Positions 9,012 through 19,584 are shown, counted from the first letter of the stretch. The stretch is 64,000 nucleotides of DNA from Aquabacterium commune (GCF_004362855.1 NZ_SNXW01000010.1:62001-126000); one strand, 5' to 3'. A program made the numbers and translations. Notes: a model not told the origin generated them from the sequence alone.

Positions 9012-9817
9012 TCCGCCGGCACATGGAAGCGCTGCCCCTCCCGCAGGGGCTCGATGCGGTGGCGGCTGTCCAGCGCCCGCACCTGCGACAGCACCGCCGG
9101 CACCTCGCCGGGCTTGGGGTGGGTGATGTACACGCTCACCTCGCCGTCCAGCTGCGCCAATTCCTGGGCCAGGGTTTCGGGTGAGAGGTGGCCGCTGATG
9201 TTCGCCAGGTGCGCTTCTTCGTTGCCAAACGCGGTCTCGATCACCAGCTGGGCAATGCGCAAGCCGTTCAAGGCCTGCCACAGCGCCGGGTTCGGGCCCG
9301 TGTCACCGGTGAACACCCACCAGCCCTGGGGCGTGTCCACGCCGAAACCCACGGCCGGCACGGTGTGGGCGGCTGGCAGAACGTGCACCAGGCGGTCGGT
9401 CTGGCCGCCGCGCGCGGCAAAGCGCAGCGTCTGGCCCACCTGCACTTCGTGGAACACCAGCACCGGGTGTGCCGCGCTGGGCAACCGCGTGAAATCGGGC
9501 CAGATCACGCCGTTGAAGATGTGCTGGCGCAGCGCCTCCAGCGTTTCCGGGAGCGCGTGCACGTGGATGGGTTTGAGCTGGGCAGGCCCGCCTGCGCCCA
9601 TGCGCAACTTGATGACCGTGTCGGCCAGCAAGGGGATGCTGAGAACGTGGTCGAGGTGGCTGTGCGTGACGAGGACGTGGTCGATGCGGGCCAGTTCGTC
9701 CAGGCGCAACTCGCCCACGCCGCTGCCGGCATCGATCAGGATGTCGTCGTCCAGCAGGAAGGAGGTGGTGTGGCAGCGGGCCGCGATCGACCCGTAGCAA
9801 CCCAGCACGCGGATCAT
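8990..9817 (-). CDS. 3',5'-cyclic-nucleotide phosphodiesterase, metallo-beta-lactamase fold
   Basis: This is a 275-residue class II-type phosphodiesterase. The metal-binding motif is THSHLDHVLSIPL near residue 50, with further ligands in PAAHTVPAVGF, FTGDTGPN and YITHPKPGE. The opening IRVLGCYGSIAARCHTTSFLLDD..LIDAGSG is typical of this family. It probably hydrolyses cAMP or cGMP in the cytosol. It starts 31 bases upstream of the FHA gene's stop codon and reads in the same direction, so with the kinase, phosphatase and FHA genes it may form a signalling cluster. Nothing else in the sequence shows its regulation. Confidence 0.83.
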   Translation of the reverse strand: MIRVLGCYGSIAARCHTTSFLLDDDILIDAGSGVGELRLDELARIDHVLVTHSHLDHVLSIPLLADTVIKLRMGAGGPAQLKPIHVHALPETLEALRQHIFNGVIWPDFTRLPSAAHPVLVFHEVQVGQTLRFAARGGQTDRLVHVLPAAHTVPAVGFGVDTPQGWWVFTGDTGPNPALWQALNGLRIAQLVIETAFGNEEAHLANISGHLSPETLAQELAQLDGEVSVYITHPKPGEVPAVLSQVRALDSRHRIEPLREGQRFHVPADQPPTSL

Positions 9818-9848
9818 GTCGGCACCGGCTTGTGGCTTGGCGTCAGGC

Positions 9849-10571
9849 TCACGCCTGCACGAACTGCATCTGCGTGCCGGCCAGCTCGATCACGTCACCG
9901 CTCTTCAGGTGCACCGGGTCGGCCGCGACGGGCTCCCCGTTCACGGTCGGGCGGGCGCTGCCCTCGACGTGGGCGAACACATAGCCGCCCGGGCGTTTGG
10001 TGATGGAGGCCACCTGCACGCCAGGCTTGCCCACGGTGGTCACGACCTTGGTGAGCGCCACTTCACGGCCTGCCGCAGCGCCGTTGAGCACCTTGATGGA
10101 CGCGGGCGTTTGCTGGGGCAGGCTGCCGAAATTGCTGCCGAAGCTGCCCATGCCTCCCGAAAGCGTGCCACCGAAACCGGACAACGGCGGGGTGGTGCTC
10201 GGGCCGGACGGGCTGCGGGCGCCCAGGGCCGTTGGCAGCGGCGTGTCCGAGCGCATGATCATGGTCTTTTCGTAGTCCGAGCCCTCGTCCACCAGGAACT
10301 TGATCTTGTACTTGCCGATCTCGACCGTGTCGTTGTGCTGCAGCAGCTGCTTCTTGACGGCCTTCCCGTTGATGTAGGTGCCGTTGGTGCTGTTGAGGTC
10401 TTCGAGGAAGACATTGCCACCCACCAGCTGCAGCACAGCGTGCTCACCGCTGACGGCCAGGTTGTCGATCACGATGTCGTTGTAGGGGCGCCGTCCCAGG
10501 GTGGTCTTGTCTTTCGTGACTTGGACCTCCTTGATGACGACCCCATCGAGTGAGACAACCAGTTTTCCCAT
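9849..10571 (-). CDS. Protein with two FHA domains
   Basis: This 240-residue cytosolic protein has two phosphothreonine-binding FHA domains. The first (about residues 1-100) has LGRRPYNDIVIDNLAVSGEHA and LEDLNSTNGTYING, with the full Gly-Arg, Ser-x-x-His and Asn-Gly-Thr set. The second (about 150-240) is divergent: it keeps TVGKPGVQVASI and PTVNGEPV but lacks the SxxH motif, so it may not bind phosphate. A Gly/Ser/Pro-rich linker joins them. The ATG at 10571 is preferred over an upstream frame extension because AGAGG lies before it. It follows the PP2C gene by 38 bases. It probably reads out phosphorylation by the neighbouring kinase. Confidence 0.9.
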   Translation of the reverse strand: MGKLVVSLDGVVIKEVQVTKDKTTLGRRPYNDIVIDNLAVSGEHAVLQLVGGNVFLEDLNSTNGTYINGKAVKKQLLQHNDTVEIGKYKIKFLVDEGSDYEKTMIMRSDTPLPTALGARSPSGPSTTPPLSGFGGTLSGGMGSFGSNFGSLPQQTPASIKVLNGAAAGREVALTKVVTTVGKPGVQVASITKRPGGYVFAHVEGSARPTVNGEPVAADPVHLKSGDVIELAGTQMQFVQA

Positions 10572-10609
10572 TCGTAACCTCTTCGGGTATGGATCTTGAT
10601 ATTGGATGT

Positions 10610-11410
10610 TCAGCCCAGGCCGCCCAGCCGCTTGAAGGGCCACCATGACCTGGGCACCGGTTCGGCCACTCCCTGGGCCCGCACCAGCACGACAGCGATA
10701 TTATCCCGCCCGCCCGCCTCGTTCGCCGCGGCAACCAGCGCCCCCCCCATGTCCGCCAGCGAAGTGTGGGCAGACATGACGTCAGCGATCTGCGGGTCGC
10801 GCAGCATGTCGGACAGGCCATCCGAGCACATCAGGTAGATGTCGCCGGACTGGACTTCGTGCAGGTGGGTCTCCAGCAGGGCGAGGTCTTCCACGCCCAG
10901 GGCCCGCGTCACGAGGTTCTTGTTGGCCGAATACAGCGCCTGCTCGGGCGTGAGCATGCCAGCGTCGATCTGCTCTTGCAGTAACGAATGGTCTTTGGTG
11001 ATCTGCTGGAGTTGGCCTGCGCGCCAGCGGTAGCCGCGCGAGTCGCCGATGTGCCCCATCAGCAGGCGCCCGGAGCGGAACACGCCCATCACCAGGGTCG
11101 TGCCCATGCCGGCGTAGGTCGGGTTGGAGTTGGCGGCGCTGAAGATGGCGCGGTTGGCGTTGTCCACGCAGATGTCCATGGCGCGCTTGACGTCCGTGTC
11201 GCTGGCGTTGGCCGCCGCTTCACTCAACCAGCGGCCGAGCTCGGCCCGGATGAACTCGCAGGCCATGCCGCTGGCCACCTCGCCCGCGGCGTAGCCCCCC
11301 ATGCCATCGGCCAGAACGGCCAGGGCGCAGGGCTCCTCGAGGGCGATGCTGTCCTCGTTGTTGGTGCGCACCCGCCCGGTGTCTGTCTGACTGTAGAACT
11401 CGAACTCCAT
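10610..11410 (-). CDS. PP2C-family Ser/Thr protein phosphatase
   Basis: This is a 266-residue metal-dependent phosphatase of the Stp/PppA type. Motifs in order are TDTGRVRTNNEDS, VLADGMGGYAAGE, GHIGDSRGYRW, MCSDGLSDML and GRDNIAVVLVRA, which together supply all the metal-binding aspartates. There is no membrane segment. I used the ATG at 11410; a TTG two codons earlier is the only alternative. It lies 69 bases downstream of the kinase and 38 bases upstream of the FHA gene on the same strand, so it should reverse phosphorylation by that kinase. Confidence 0.93.
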   Translation of the reverse strand: MEFEFYSQTDTGRVRTNNEDSIALEEPCALAVLADGMGGYAAGEVASGMACEFIRAELGRWLSEAAANASDTDVKRAMDICVDNANRAIFSAANSNPTYAGMGTTLVMGVFRSGRLLMGHIGDSRGYRWRAGQLQQITKDHSLLQEQIDAGMLTPEQALYSANKNLVTRALGVEDLALLETHLHEVQSGDIYLMCSDGLSDMLRDPQIADVMSAHTSLADMGGALVAAANEAGGRDNIAVVLVRAQGVAEPVPRSWWPFKRLGGLG

Positions 11411-11479
11411 GGCCAAATTGTCGCTGTGTTGGGTCGATGCGGGGATCGGGGATGTCGTCAGGGCGTTGCGCGGAGGCCG

Positions 11480-13126
11480 TCAACCGAGGTCGATGTCGAG
11501 GCCACCGCCCGGCCTCGGCACCTGCGGCGGAGGCGAATCGGGCAAGCTGCGCAGCACCGCCCGCAGATCATCGGCCATTTGCTGGCCGCTGGCATAACGC
11601 GTGGCGGGGTGTTTTTGCAGCGCCAGCGCCACGATGTCACCCAATGCGGGCGGCAGCTCGGGGCGAAGGCTGAGCAAGGGCGTGGGTGGCTCCCGCCCGA
11701 TGGCACGCATGAGCGCCGCCATGGAATCGTTGCGGTAGGGCAGCGCACCTGTGAGCAACTGGAACAGCGTGACGCCCAGCGAGTACACATCGCTGCGGCC
11801 GTCGGTGGGCTGCCCGGACAACTGCTCGGGCGACATGAAGGTGGGCGTGCCCAGCACCACGCCCGTGCGCGTGCGGGTGGCGTCGGCCACGCGGGCCACG
11901 CCGAAATCCATCACCTTGACCACGTCGTGGGCCAGATCGACCATGATGTTGGCCGGCTTGACGTCGCGGTGGGTGACGCCACGGGTGTGTGCGTAGGCCA
12001 ACGCCTCGGCCACCCGCGCGGTGATGCGCAGCACCTGCGGCACGCTGAGCAACTGGCTGGCCTGGGCATGGCGTGCGAGGTCCACGCCCTCGACCAGCTC
12101 CATGGCGATGTAGGCCAGCCCATCGACCTCGCCCGCGTCCAGGATGCCGACGATGTCGGGGTGCTGCAGTCGACCGGCCATCTCGGCCTCGCGCAGGAAG
12201 CGGTTGCGGGCGTCCACCAGGTCGTCGCCGCTGAATTCGCGGGACAAGGCCATGGTCTTGATGGCCACGCGCCGACCCGTGGCTGGATCGTGCCCCTGAT
12301 AGACCGCGCCCATGGCGCCCTGGCCCAAGGGCTTGTCGATGAGGTAGCGGCCCAGGCCCGGCTGTGACAGGGTGGGCACCGGCCGCGGCGGCACGGAGCC
12401 CCAGGAACTCACCGTGGCCACCTGGGCCAGGCCACGGACACGCATCAGGCGATGGCGCACCTCGGGCCAATCGGGGTCGATGTCGGCCATGTGCTCATAG
12501 ACGTCGCGGGCCGCTTCGAAGCGGGCATCGGCCTCGAAGGCCGCCGCGATGCGCTCGCAGGTCTGCAGGGTCGCCTCGCGGTGGCTGGCATCCGGGATGT
12601 AGCCGCGCAGGGTCTCCCAGGCCTGGTCCACCGGCGCATCGCCCTGCGCTTGCAGGACGCGCTGGATGCGCTGGATGCGCTGCGGCGGCGTCAGCGGCAT
12701 GGGCTGCGAGTGCCTGCCCTCTTGCGCATGGCCGTCGTCCAGGTCATCGAACCAGCTGTCCAGGGCGGGCGAGGAGCTGCGGGCGCCGCTCAGGGTGCTG
12801 TCATCGGTGCTGTCATGGGCGCTGTCTCGGACGCTGCTGGCCACGCTGTCGCCGAACACGCCGGGCGCGATTTCCTGGCGAGACGCCTCGCGGTGAGCCA
12901 GCGAAGAATCCACAAACCCGTCGCGCTCGGCCTGCCTGCGCTCACGACGGGCCTGCTGAGCGTCCTCGGCCACCGGCGCGGTGTCGGTGAAATCAGCCCA
13001 GTCGGTGGCTGCCTGTTGACTGTGGCGCCGGGCCCGCGATGCTGCACGGCGCCCCCAAGGGCTGCGCCAGATCAGCCAGATCACCAGCGGCAGCACCAAC
13101 AGCAGATACCACAGCGGCATGGGCAT
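11480..13126 (-). CDS. Membrane-anchored Ser/Thr protein kinase (Hanks type)
   Basis: This 548-residue protein has one N-terminal membrane helix (LWYLLLVLPLVIWLIW). A long charged region follows, with an apparent TPR-like part (SHREATLQTCERIAAAFEAD, ARDVYEHMADIDPDWPEV), and then the kinase domain from about residue 262. Kinase motifs are LGQGAMGAVYQG, VAIKTMA (Lys), THRDVKPANIM (catalytic loop), VMDFGVARV and GTPTFMSPEQLSG. It differs from PASTA kinases in having an N-terminal rather than central helix and no extracellular sensor. It heads a kinase-phosphatase-FHA set, which elsewhere controls type VI secretion; no secretion genes are visible here, so the target is open. Confidence 0.93.
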   Translation of the reverse strand: MPMPLWYLLLVLPLVIWLIWRSPWGRRAASRARRHSQQAATDWADFTDTAPVAEDAQQARRERRQAERDGFVDSSLAHREASRQEIAPGVFGDSVASSVRDSAHDSTDDSTLSGARSSSPALDSWFDDLDDGHAQEGRHSQPMPLTPPQRIQRIQRVLQAQGDAPVDQAWETLRGYIPDASHREATLQTCERIAAAFEADARFEAARDVYEHMADIDPDWPEVRHRLMRVRGLAQVATVSSWGSVPPRPVPTLSQPGLGRYLIDKPLGQGAMGAVYQGHDPATGRRVAIKTMALSREFSGDDLVDARNRFLREAEMAGRLQHPDIVGILDAGEVDGLAYIAMELVEGVDLARHAQASQLLSVPQVLRITARVAEALAYAHTRGVTHRDVKPANIMVDLAHDVVKVMDFGVARVADATRTRTGVVLGTPTFMSPEQLSGQPTDGRSDVYSLGVTLFQLLTGALPYRNDSMAALMRAIGREPPTPLLSLRPELPPALGDIVALALQKHPATRYASGQQMADDLRAVLRSLPDSPPPQVPRPGGGLDIDLG

Positions 13127-13140
13127 CCCGAACGTGACGC

Positions 13141-13842
13141 TCAGGAAGCGCTGGGCTCAACCCGAGCGGCCAGCGCCTTGCCCACGGCCAGCACCAGCAG
13201 AGCACACAGCCCACCCGCTGCATAGCGCACGGCGTCACCTTGCGGCAGGTAGCCCTGGATGGCCGGATCGGTCACCGCCAGGGTGCCAGCGATCCAGCCC
13301 AGCAACATGCCGCCGGCTGTGACGATCATGGGGAAACGGTCCATCAAGCGCAAAACGAGGCCACTGCCCCACACGATGATGGGGATGCTCACCAGCAAAC
13401 CGAAAATCACCAGCGGCATCTGGTGTCCTTCGTGTCCGGCGCTTTGGGCTGCACCGGCGATGCCGATGACGTTGTCCACGCTCATCACGAAGTCGGCCAC
13501 GATGATGGTCTTGATGGCGCCCATCAGGCGGTCGCTGGCCTGCAGGTTGCCGTGGTCCTCGTCCTCGGGCACCAGGAGCTTGACGCCGATCCACAGCAGC
13601 AAGGCCGCGCCCACCAACTTCAGGTAGGGCAGTGCCAGCAGGGACATGGCGAAGAAAATCAGCACGACGCGCAACAGGATGGCGCCCGCGGTGCCCCACA
13701 GGATGCCTTTGCGACGGAGCTCAGGCGGCAGATTGCGACAGGCCAGCGCGATGACGATGGCGTTGTCGCCGCCCAGCAGGATGTCGATCATGATGATCTG
13801 GCCAACTGCAAGCCAGAACTCGGGGGTGAGGAAGGCGTCCAT
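13141..13842 (-). CDS. TerC/YjbE-family integral membrane protein
   Basis: This is a 233-residue polytopic inner-membrane protein with about seven hydrophobic segments. The N-terminal motif IDILLGGDNAIVIALA and the matching second-half motif VADFVMSVDNVIGIAGA are the acidic paired signatures of the TerC superfamily. It probably exports metal, with manganese the substrate of better-known relatives. The ATG at 13842 gives the normal N terminus (MDAFLTPEFWLAVGQ). The kinase gene starts 14 bases after its stop codon. I searched its leader for a yybP-ykoY manganese riboswitch, common before this family, and did not find the core motifs. Confidence 0.85.
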   Translation of the reverse strand: MDAFLTPEFWLAVGQIIMIDILLGGDNAIVIALACRNLPPELRRKGILWGTAGAILLRVVLIFFAMSLLALPYLKLVGAALLLWIGVKLLVPEDEDHGNLQASDRLMGAIKTIIVADFVMSVDNVIGIAGAAQSAGHEGHQMPLVIFGLLVSIPIIVWGSGLVLRLMDRFPMIVTAGGMLLGWIAGTLAVTDPAIQGYLPQGDAVRYAAGGLCALLVLAVGKALAARVEPSAS

Positions 13843-13895
13843 GTGCGATGAAAGAATCAGATCTTGAGTGTAGGGGCTGAGGATGGCGCTCAGAC

Positions 13896-13943
13896 AAAAA
13901 ACCGGGCCGGCGAACCACCCCCAGAAGGGCGATGCGCCGGCCC
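13896..13943 (-). terminator. Rho-independent terminator after sucCD
   Basis: GGGCCGGCG (13904-13912) pairs perfectly with CGCCGGCCC (13935-13943) around a 22-base loop. On the minus strand a run of six T follows. It lies about 50 bases beyond the sucD stop codon. Confidence 0.82.
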
Positions 13944-13994
13944 CTAGCATCCGACCAGAATCAGGCTGATTCAGGCCGAATCAAGTCAGAGCGG

Positions 13995-14888
13995 TCAGAT
14001 CAGCGACTTCAGGATGCGACCCATTTCCGACGGGTTGCGCGTGACCTTGAAGCCGCACTCTTCCATGACGGCCAGCTTGGCATCCGCCGTGTCGGCGCCA
14101 CCGGAGATCAGCGCACCGGCGTGGCCCATGCGCTTGCCCGGAGGGGCGGTGACACCGGCGATGAAACCGACGATGGGCTTCTTCATGTGGTCCTTGCACC
14201 ATTGAGCGGCTTCGGCTTCGTCCGGGCCGCCGATCTCGCCGATCATGATGACGGCGTCGGTGTCGGGGTCGTCGTTGAAGGCGCGCATCACGTCGATGTG
14301 CTTGAGGCCGTTGATGGGGTCACCACCGATGCCCACGGCGCTGGACTGACCCAGGCCGAGTTCGGTCAACTGCGCCACGGCTTCATAGGTCAGCGTGCCG
14401 GAGCGCGAGACCACACCGATGCGGCCCTTGCGGTGGATGTGGCCGGGCATGATGCCGATCTTGATTTCCTCGGGCGTGATCAGGCCGGGGCAGTTGGGGC
14501 CCAGCAGCAGGGTTTTCTTGCCGCCAGCCGCTTCCTTGGCCTTCATCTTGTTGCGCACCATCAGCATGTCGCGCACAGGGATGCCTTCGGTGATGGCGAT
14601 GACCAGGTCCAGGTCGGCCTCGACGGCTTCCCAGATGGCGTCAGCGGCACCGGCGGGCGGCACGTAGATCACCGACACGGTGGCGCCGGTTTGCTGCGAG
14701 GCTTCCTTGACGGAAGCGTAGATGGGGATGTCGGAGAACTTCTCGCCGGCCTTCTTGGGGTTCACGCCCGCCACGAAGGCGTTCTTGCCATTGGCATAGG
14801 CCTGGCAGCCGAGGGTGTGGAACTGCCCGGTCTTGCCCGTGATGCCCTGGGTGATGACCTTGGTGTCCTTGTTGATGAGGATGCTCAT
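13995..14888 (-). CDS. sucD: Succinate-CoA ligase, alpha subunit
   Basis: This 297-residue subunit pairs with SucC in the TCA-cycle enzyme that converts succinyl-CoA to succinate with synthesis of ATP or GTP. It has the CoA-binding N-terminal fold (ITGKTGQFHTLGCQAYANG), GPNCPGLITPEEIKIGIMPG, and the active-site histidine in GKRMGHAGALISGG. Length and ends are normal. It starts 20 bases after sucC and is followed by a strong terminator, so sucCD is a two-gene operon. Confidence 0.97.
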   Translation of the reverse strand: MSILINKDTKVITQGITGKTGQFHTLGCQAYANGKNAFVAGVNPKKAGEKFSDIPIYASVKEASQQTGATVSVIYVPPAGAADAIWEAVEADLDLVIAITEGIPVRDMLMVRNKMKAKEAAGGKKTLLLGPNCPGLITPEEIKIGIMPGHIHRKGRIGVVSRSGTLTYEAVAQLTELGLGQSSAVGIGGDPINGLKHIDVMRAFNDDPDTDAVIMIGEIGGPDEAEAAQWCKDHMKKPIVGFIAGVTAPPGKRMGHAGALISGGADTADAKLAVMEECGFKVTRNPSEMGRILKSLI

Positions 14889-14908
14889 GATGGTTCTTTC
14901 CTGGGGCG

Positions 14909-16069
<1,161 letters not shown>

Positions 16070-16306
16070 GGGGATCTCGCAATGTGGTGATGCGTTCGTG
16101 TCGAACGTGACAAAACCCGCCCAGGCCGATCGGGCGGGGGCGAGCGCAACGCCTTCCGGGTTGGCCGGCCTGCGTCGCAGCGGTCAGCATAGCACTGCCA
16201 CCCCTGGGAGTGAATGTGGTTTTCCGCAGGGCTGCATGGCGTCGCATGCGTCATCAGCCGAGGATGGCGTCTGAAGGGGTGAGATGCTGGGGGGAAGAGG
16301 GCCAAT

Positions 16307-16819
16307 TCAGGGCTCGCCATCACCGCCACCGCGCTCAGGGCCGACGTCCAATTCCGCACCCTCGCAGGCCTCACCCCCTTCACCGCGCGTGACTCGGCGC
16401 ACCACGTCGGAGGAAAAACCACGGGCTGTCAAGAAGCGCACCTGCTTGGCACGGTCTTGGGGCGCCTGGGCGACTTCGCCGTAGCGCCGGACCCACAGGG
16501 CGTGGGCGCGAGCCAATTCTGTGTCGCGCAAGGTGCGGACCACGGCCTGGGCAATGTCTGACGGCAGGCGGTGCTGCGTCAACTCGGCCTGGATGCGCGC
16601 TGCGCCAAAGCGGGCCGCTTTGCGATGGACCATGGACTCTGCGAAGCGCTCCGCCGACAGGAGGCCTCGGGCTTCCAGCTCGTCCAGTGCAGCATCCACC
16701 TGCTCGGGCGATTCGGCATGGGGCGCCAGCTTGCGCTGGAGCTCCAGACGGGAGTGCTCGCGGGCGGCGAGGTATTTCAGGGCGCGCCCCTTGAGCGACA
16801 CTTTGAGCGACAGCTTCAT
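16307..16819 (-). CDS. recX: Regulatory protein RecX
   Basis: This 170-residue modulator binds RecA filaments and limits their activity. It shows the tandem three-helix repeats of RecX: ALKYLAAREHSRLELQRKL, then LDELEARGLLSAERFAESMV, then RAKQVRFLTARGFSSDVVRRV. The C-terminal 25 residues are Gly/Glu-rich and not conserved in the family. It follows recA by 38 bases on the same strand, the usual order, and should share its LexA-controlled promoter. Confidence 0.92.
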   Translation of the reverse strand: MKLSLKVSLKGRALKYLAAREHSRLELQRKLAPHAESPEQVDAALDELEARGLLSAERFAESMVHRKAARFGAARIQAELTQHRLPSDIAQAVVRTLRDTELARAHALWVRRYGEVAQAPQDRAKQVRFLTARGFSSDVVRRVTRGEGGEACEGAELDVGPERGGGDGEP

Positions 16820-16857
16820 GGGGAGCCCCTCACCGTGCGCCCAAGCACCTCAGCCCA

Positions 16858-17910
16858 TCACTCGGCCGAGGACGCATCCGCACCCACCGGGCGCAGGGAG
16901 ATGCCCAGGGATTCGCGGATCTTGTTCTCGATTTCGCGGGCCAGGTCGCTGTTTTCGCGCAGGAACTCGCGGGCGTTGTCCTTGCCTTGGCCGATTTTTT
17001 CACCGCTGTAGGCGTACCAGGCGCCCGACTTGTCCACCACCTTGGCGGTGACACCCAGGTCGATGACCTCGCCTTCGCGGCTGATGCCCTCGCCGTACAG
17101 GATGTCGAATTCAGCGGTCTTGAAGGGGGGCGCCACCTTGTTCTTGACGACCTTGACCTTGGTTTCGTTGCCCACGATCTCTTCGCCGCGCTTGATGGAA
17201 CCGGTGCGGCGGATGTCCAGGCGCACAGACGCGTAGAACTTCAGCGCGTTGCCACCGGTGGTGGTTTCGGGGCTGCCGAACATCACGCCGATCTTCATGC
17301 GGATCTGGTTGATGAAGATGACGGTGCAGTTCGTCTTCTTGATGTTGGCCGTCAGCTTGCGCAAGGCCTGGCTCATCAGGCGGGCCTGCAGGCCGGGCAG
17401 CGCGTCGCCCATTTCACCTTCGAGTTCGGCCTTGGGCGTCAGCGCGGCCACGGAGTCCACGACGATCAGGTCCACCGAGCCGGAACGCACCAGGGCGTCG
17501 ACGATTTCCAGGGCCTGCTCGCCGGTGTCGGGCTGGGAGATCAGCAGGTCTTGCAGGTTGACGCCCAGCTTCTGGGCGTACTGGGCGTCCAGGGCGTGTT
17601 CGGCGTCGATGAAGGCGCAAACACCGCCCAGCTTCTGCATTTCAGAGACGACTTGCAGGGTCAGCGTGGTCTTGCCGGACGACTCCGGGCCGTAGATTTC
17701 GATGACGCGACCGCGGGGCAGGCCGCCGACGCCCAACGCGATGTCCAAGCCCAGGGAGCCGGTGGAGACGACCTGGATGTCTTCGATCACTTCGCCCTCA
17801 CCCAGGCGCATGATGGAGCCCTTGCCGAACTGCTTTTCAATCTGGGCCAACGCGGCCTGCAGGGCCTTGGCTTTTTCGGTGTTGAGGTTGGACTTCGCAG
17901 TGGCTTCCAT
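16858..17910 (-). CDS. recA: Recombinase RecA
   Basis: This 350-residue protein catalyses strand exchange and triggers LexA self-cleavage in the SOS response. The Walker A motif [10 protein letters not shown], Walker [11 protein letters not shown] and the loop [22 protein letters not shown] are all present. ATG 17910 with GGAGA upstream gives the standard start ([21 protein letters not shown]); a longer upstream frame extension is not typical of RecA. A LexA-like box lies about 100 bases upstream, and recX follows. Confidence 0.98.
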   Translation of the reverse strand: MEATAKSNLNTEKAKALQAALAQIEKQFGKGSIMRLGEGEVIEDIQVVSTGSLGLDIALGVGGLPRGRVIEIYGPESSGKTTLTLQVVSEMQKLGGVCAFIDAEHALDAQYAQKLGVNLQDLLISQPDTGEQALEIVDALVRSGSVDLIVVDSVAALTPKAELEGEMGDALPGLQARLMSQALRKLTANIKKTNCTVIFINQIRMKIGVMFGSPETTTGGNALKFYASVRLDIRRTGSIKRGEEIVGNETKVKVVKNKVAPPFKTAEFDILYGEGISREGEVIDLGVTAKVVDKSGAWYAYSGEKIGQGKDNAREFLRENSDLAREIENKIRESLGISLRPVGADASSAE

Positions 17911-18008
17911 GGGGTCTCCGGCACTGGGCCTGTGGGTTCGGGGTGCAGTCACAAACGGCTGTTCGCCTGTTTGCCTGCCGGGCTGTGTTGGCTGCATTAT
18001 GGCAAAGA

Positions 18009-18024
18009 CTGGATATCTGTACAG
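18009..18024 (-). promoter_or_regulatory. LexA (SOS) box upstream of recA
   Basis: On the minus strand the site reads CTGT-ACAGATAT-CCAG, preceded by TA. It matches the proteobacterial LexA consensus CTGT-N8-ACAG with one substitution (CCAG for ACAG). It lies about 100 bases before the recA ATG. Confidence 0.7.
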
Positions 18025-18106
18025 TACCTGGCAGTGATTTTTTTATCCCTCTTGAGGGGGTGTCTGTTGTCACGCGCCGGCACATGCGCTGCTTTAGACT
18101 GATCCG

Positions 18107-19270
18107 ATGAGCACCGCCCGCACCCACGCCACCACCGCTGCCGCACCCCGGCCCCGCGTCAACCTGGCCCTGCAGGGTGGGGGCTCGCACGGGGCGTTCA
18201 CCTGGGGCGTGCTGGACCGGCTGCTGGACGAGGACGGCCTGGACATCGGCGCCATCTCGGGCACCAGCGCGGGAGCGCTGAACGGGGCGGTGGCGCTGTC
18301 GGGGTACGTGACGGGCTTCCAAGGCGGCGCCTCGAAGCAGGCCACAACAGGCACATCGGTGGGTGCACCGGAAGGCACCGCAGGCGAAGCCATCCGACGG
18401 GCCCGCAAGCACGCCCAAAAGGCGCTGCACGGCTTCTGGCAAGACGTCAGCCAGCATGGCCCCCTGGTGTCGCCCATGACGCTGCAAGCCGACGGCCAGC
18501 TCAAGAGCCAGTTCAATTTCGACCAGTTCCCGGCCTATCAGTGGCTGAACATGTTCACGCGGGCCTTCAGCCCCTACGAGTTCAACCCGCTGAACCTCAA
18601 CCCGCTGCGCGACATCCTGGTGCGGCACGTGGACGTCGAAGCCCTGCACACCGGCTGCGCGCACTGTGGGATCCCGCTGTTCGTGACGGCCACCTCGGTG
18701 CGCACCGGCCAGGCGCGCGTGTTCAGCGCCGAGCAGCTCAGCCTGGACGCGCTGCTGGCATCGGCCTGCCTGCCTTTCGCCTTCCAGGCGGTGGAGATCG
18801 ACGGCGAGCACTTCTGGGACGGCGGCTACACCGGCAACCCGGCGCTGTTCCCGCTGATCTACAACACGCCCAACAGCGACCTGCTGCTGGTGCGCCTCAA
18901 CCCCCTGCAGCGCGAGGACAACCCGACGCGCAGCATCGACATCATCGACCGGCTCAGCGAAATCACCTTCAACGCCAGCCTGATCGGCGAGATGCGCGCC
19001 ATTGCTTTCGTCAAGCGCCTGCTCAAGGAAGACAAGCTCGACCCCGGCCGCTACAAGAACCTGCACATGCACATGGTCGCCGACGACGCGGGCATGGCCG
19101 AGTTCAACGCCTCCAGCAAATTCAACACCGACTGGGCCTTCCTGCAGACGCTGCACCAACTGGGCCACCGGGCGGCCAGCCAATGGCTCACCCAGCACCG
19201 CGAACAAATTGGCCACAGCAGCAGCTTCGACATCGAGGGCTTCTTCCTGGGGCAGCACCCGCATCCTTGA
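18107..19270 (+). CDS. Patatin-like phospholipase
   Basis: This 387-residue serine hydrolase has all patatin signatures. These are the oxyanion loop LALQGGGSHGAFTWG near residue 25, the nucleophile elbow ISGTSAGALNG near 66, and the catalytic aspartate in FWDGGYTGNPALF. It lacks a clear signal peptide. Such enzymes are phospholipase A or acyl-hydrolase types; the physiological lipid is unknown. It diverges from recA and is followed by a small ydcH-like gene, with a 77-base gap. Confidence 0.9.
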   Translation: MSTARTHATTAAAPRPRVNLALQGGGSHGAFTWGVLDRLLDEDGLDIGAISGTSAGALNGAVALSGYVTGFQGGASKQATTGTSVGAPEGTAGEAIRRARKHAQKALHGFWQDVSQHGPLVSPMTLQADGQLKSQFNFDQFPAYQWLNMFTRAFSPYEFNPLNLNPLRDILVRHVDVEALHTGCAHCGIPLFVTATSVRTGQARVFSAEQLSLDALLASACLPFAFQAVEIDGEHFWDGGYTGNPALFPLIYNTPNSDLLLVRLNPLQREDNPTRSIDIIDRLSEITFNASLIGEMRAIAFVKRLLKEDKLDPGRYKNLHMHMVADDAGMAEFNASSKFNTDWAFLQTLHQLGHRAASQWLTQHREQIGHSSSFDIEGFFLGQHPHP

Positions 19271-19347
19271 TGTGACGCAAGTCTGGCCAGCCGCGTCCGC
19301 GCGAACATGAAGGCCTGAACCACCCAGAGCGACACGCAAGGCGCCCC

Positions 19348-19584
19348 ATGACCCTCGACCACCACCCCCTGGCCAAAGATTTCCCCGAACTCAAGGACAA
19401 GATCCACACCTTGAAGACCAGCGATGCGCACTTCGCCCGTCTGGAGCGCGAATACGAAGACCTCGACAAGGCCATCGTGCGCCTGGAAACAGGCATCGAG
19501 CACAGCTCCGCCGCGGACTTCGAATCCAAGAAGCTGCGCCGCGTGGCCCTCAAGGACGAGCTCTACGCGCTGCTCAAGGCCTGA
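19348..19584 (+). CDS. YdcH/DUF465 family small helical protein
   Basis: This 78-residue protein is almost entirely helical and charged. Its pattern HPLAKDFPELKDKIHTLKTSDAHFARLEREYEDLDKAI...LKDELYALL is typical of the DUF465/YdcH family (PF04325), whose function is unknown. It probably forms a dimeric coiled coil in the cytosol. It sits between the patatin and metH genes on the same strand, and nothing suggests a functional link to either. Confidence 0.88.
   Translation: MTLDHHPLAKDFPELKDKIHTLKTSDAHFARLEREYEDLDKAIVRLETGIEHSSAADFESKKLRRVALKDELYALLKA

Noticed and set aside
13843-13990. yybP-ykoY manganese riboswitch before the TerC/YjbE gene
   Set aside because: The conserved core (GGGGAGUAG and partner loop) is absent. 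The strong hairpin there is a terminator with a T-run, which suits sucCD.
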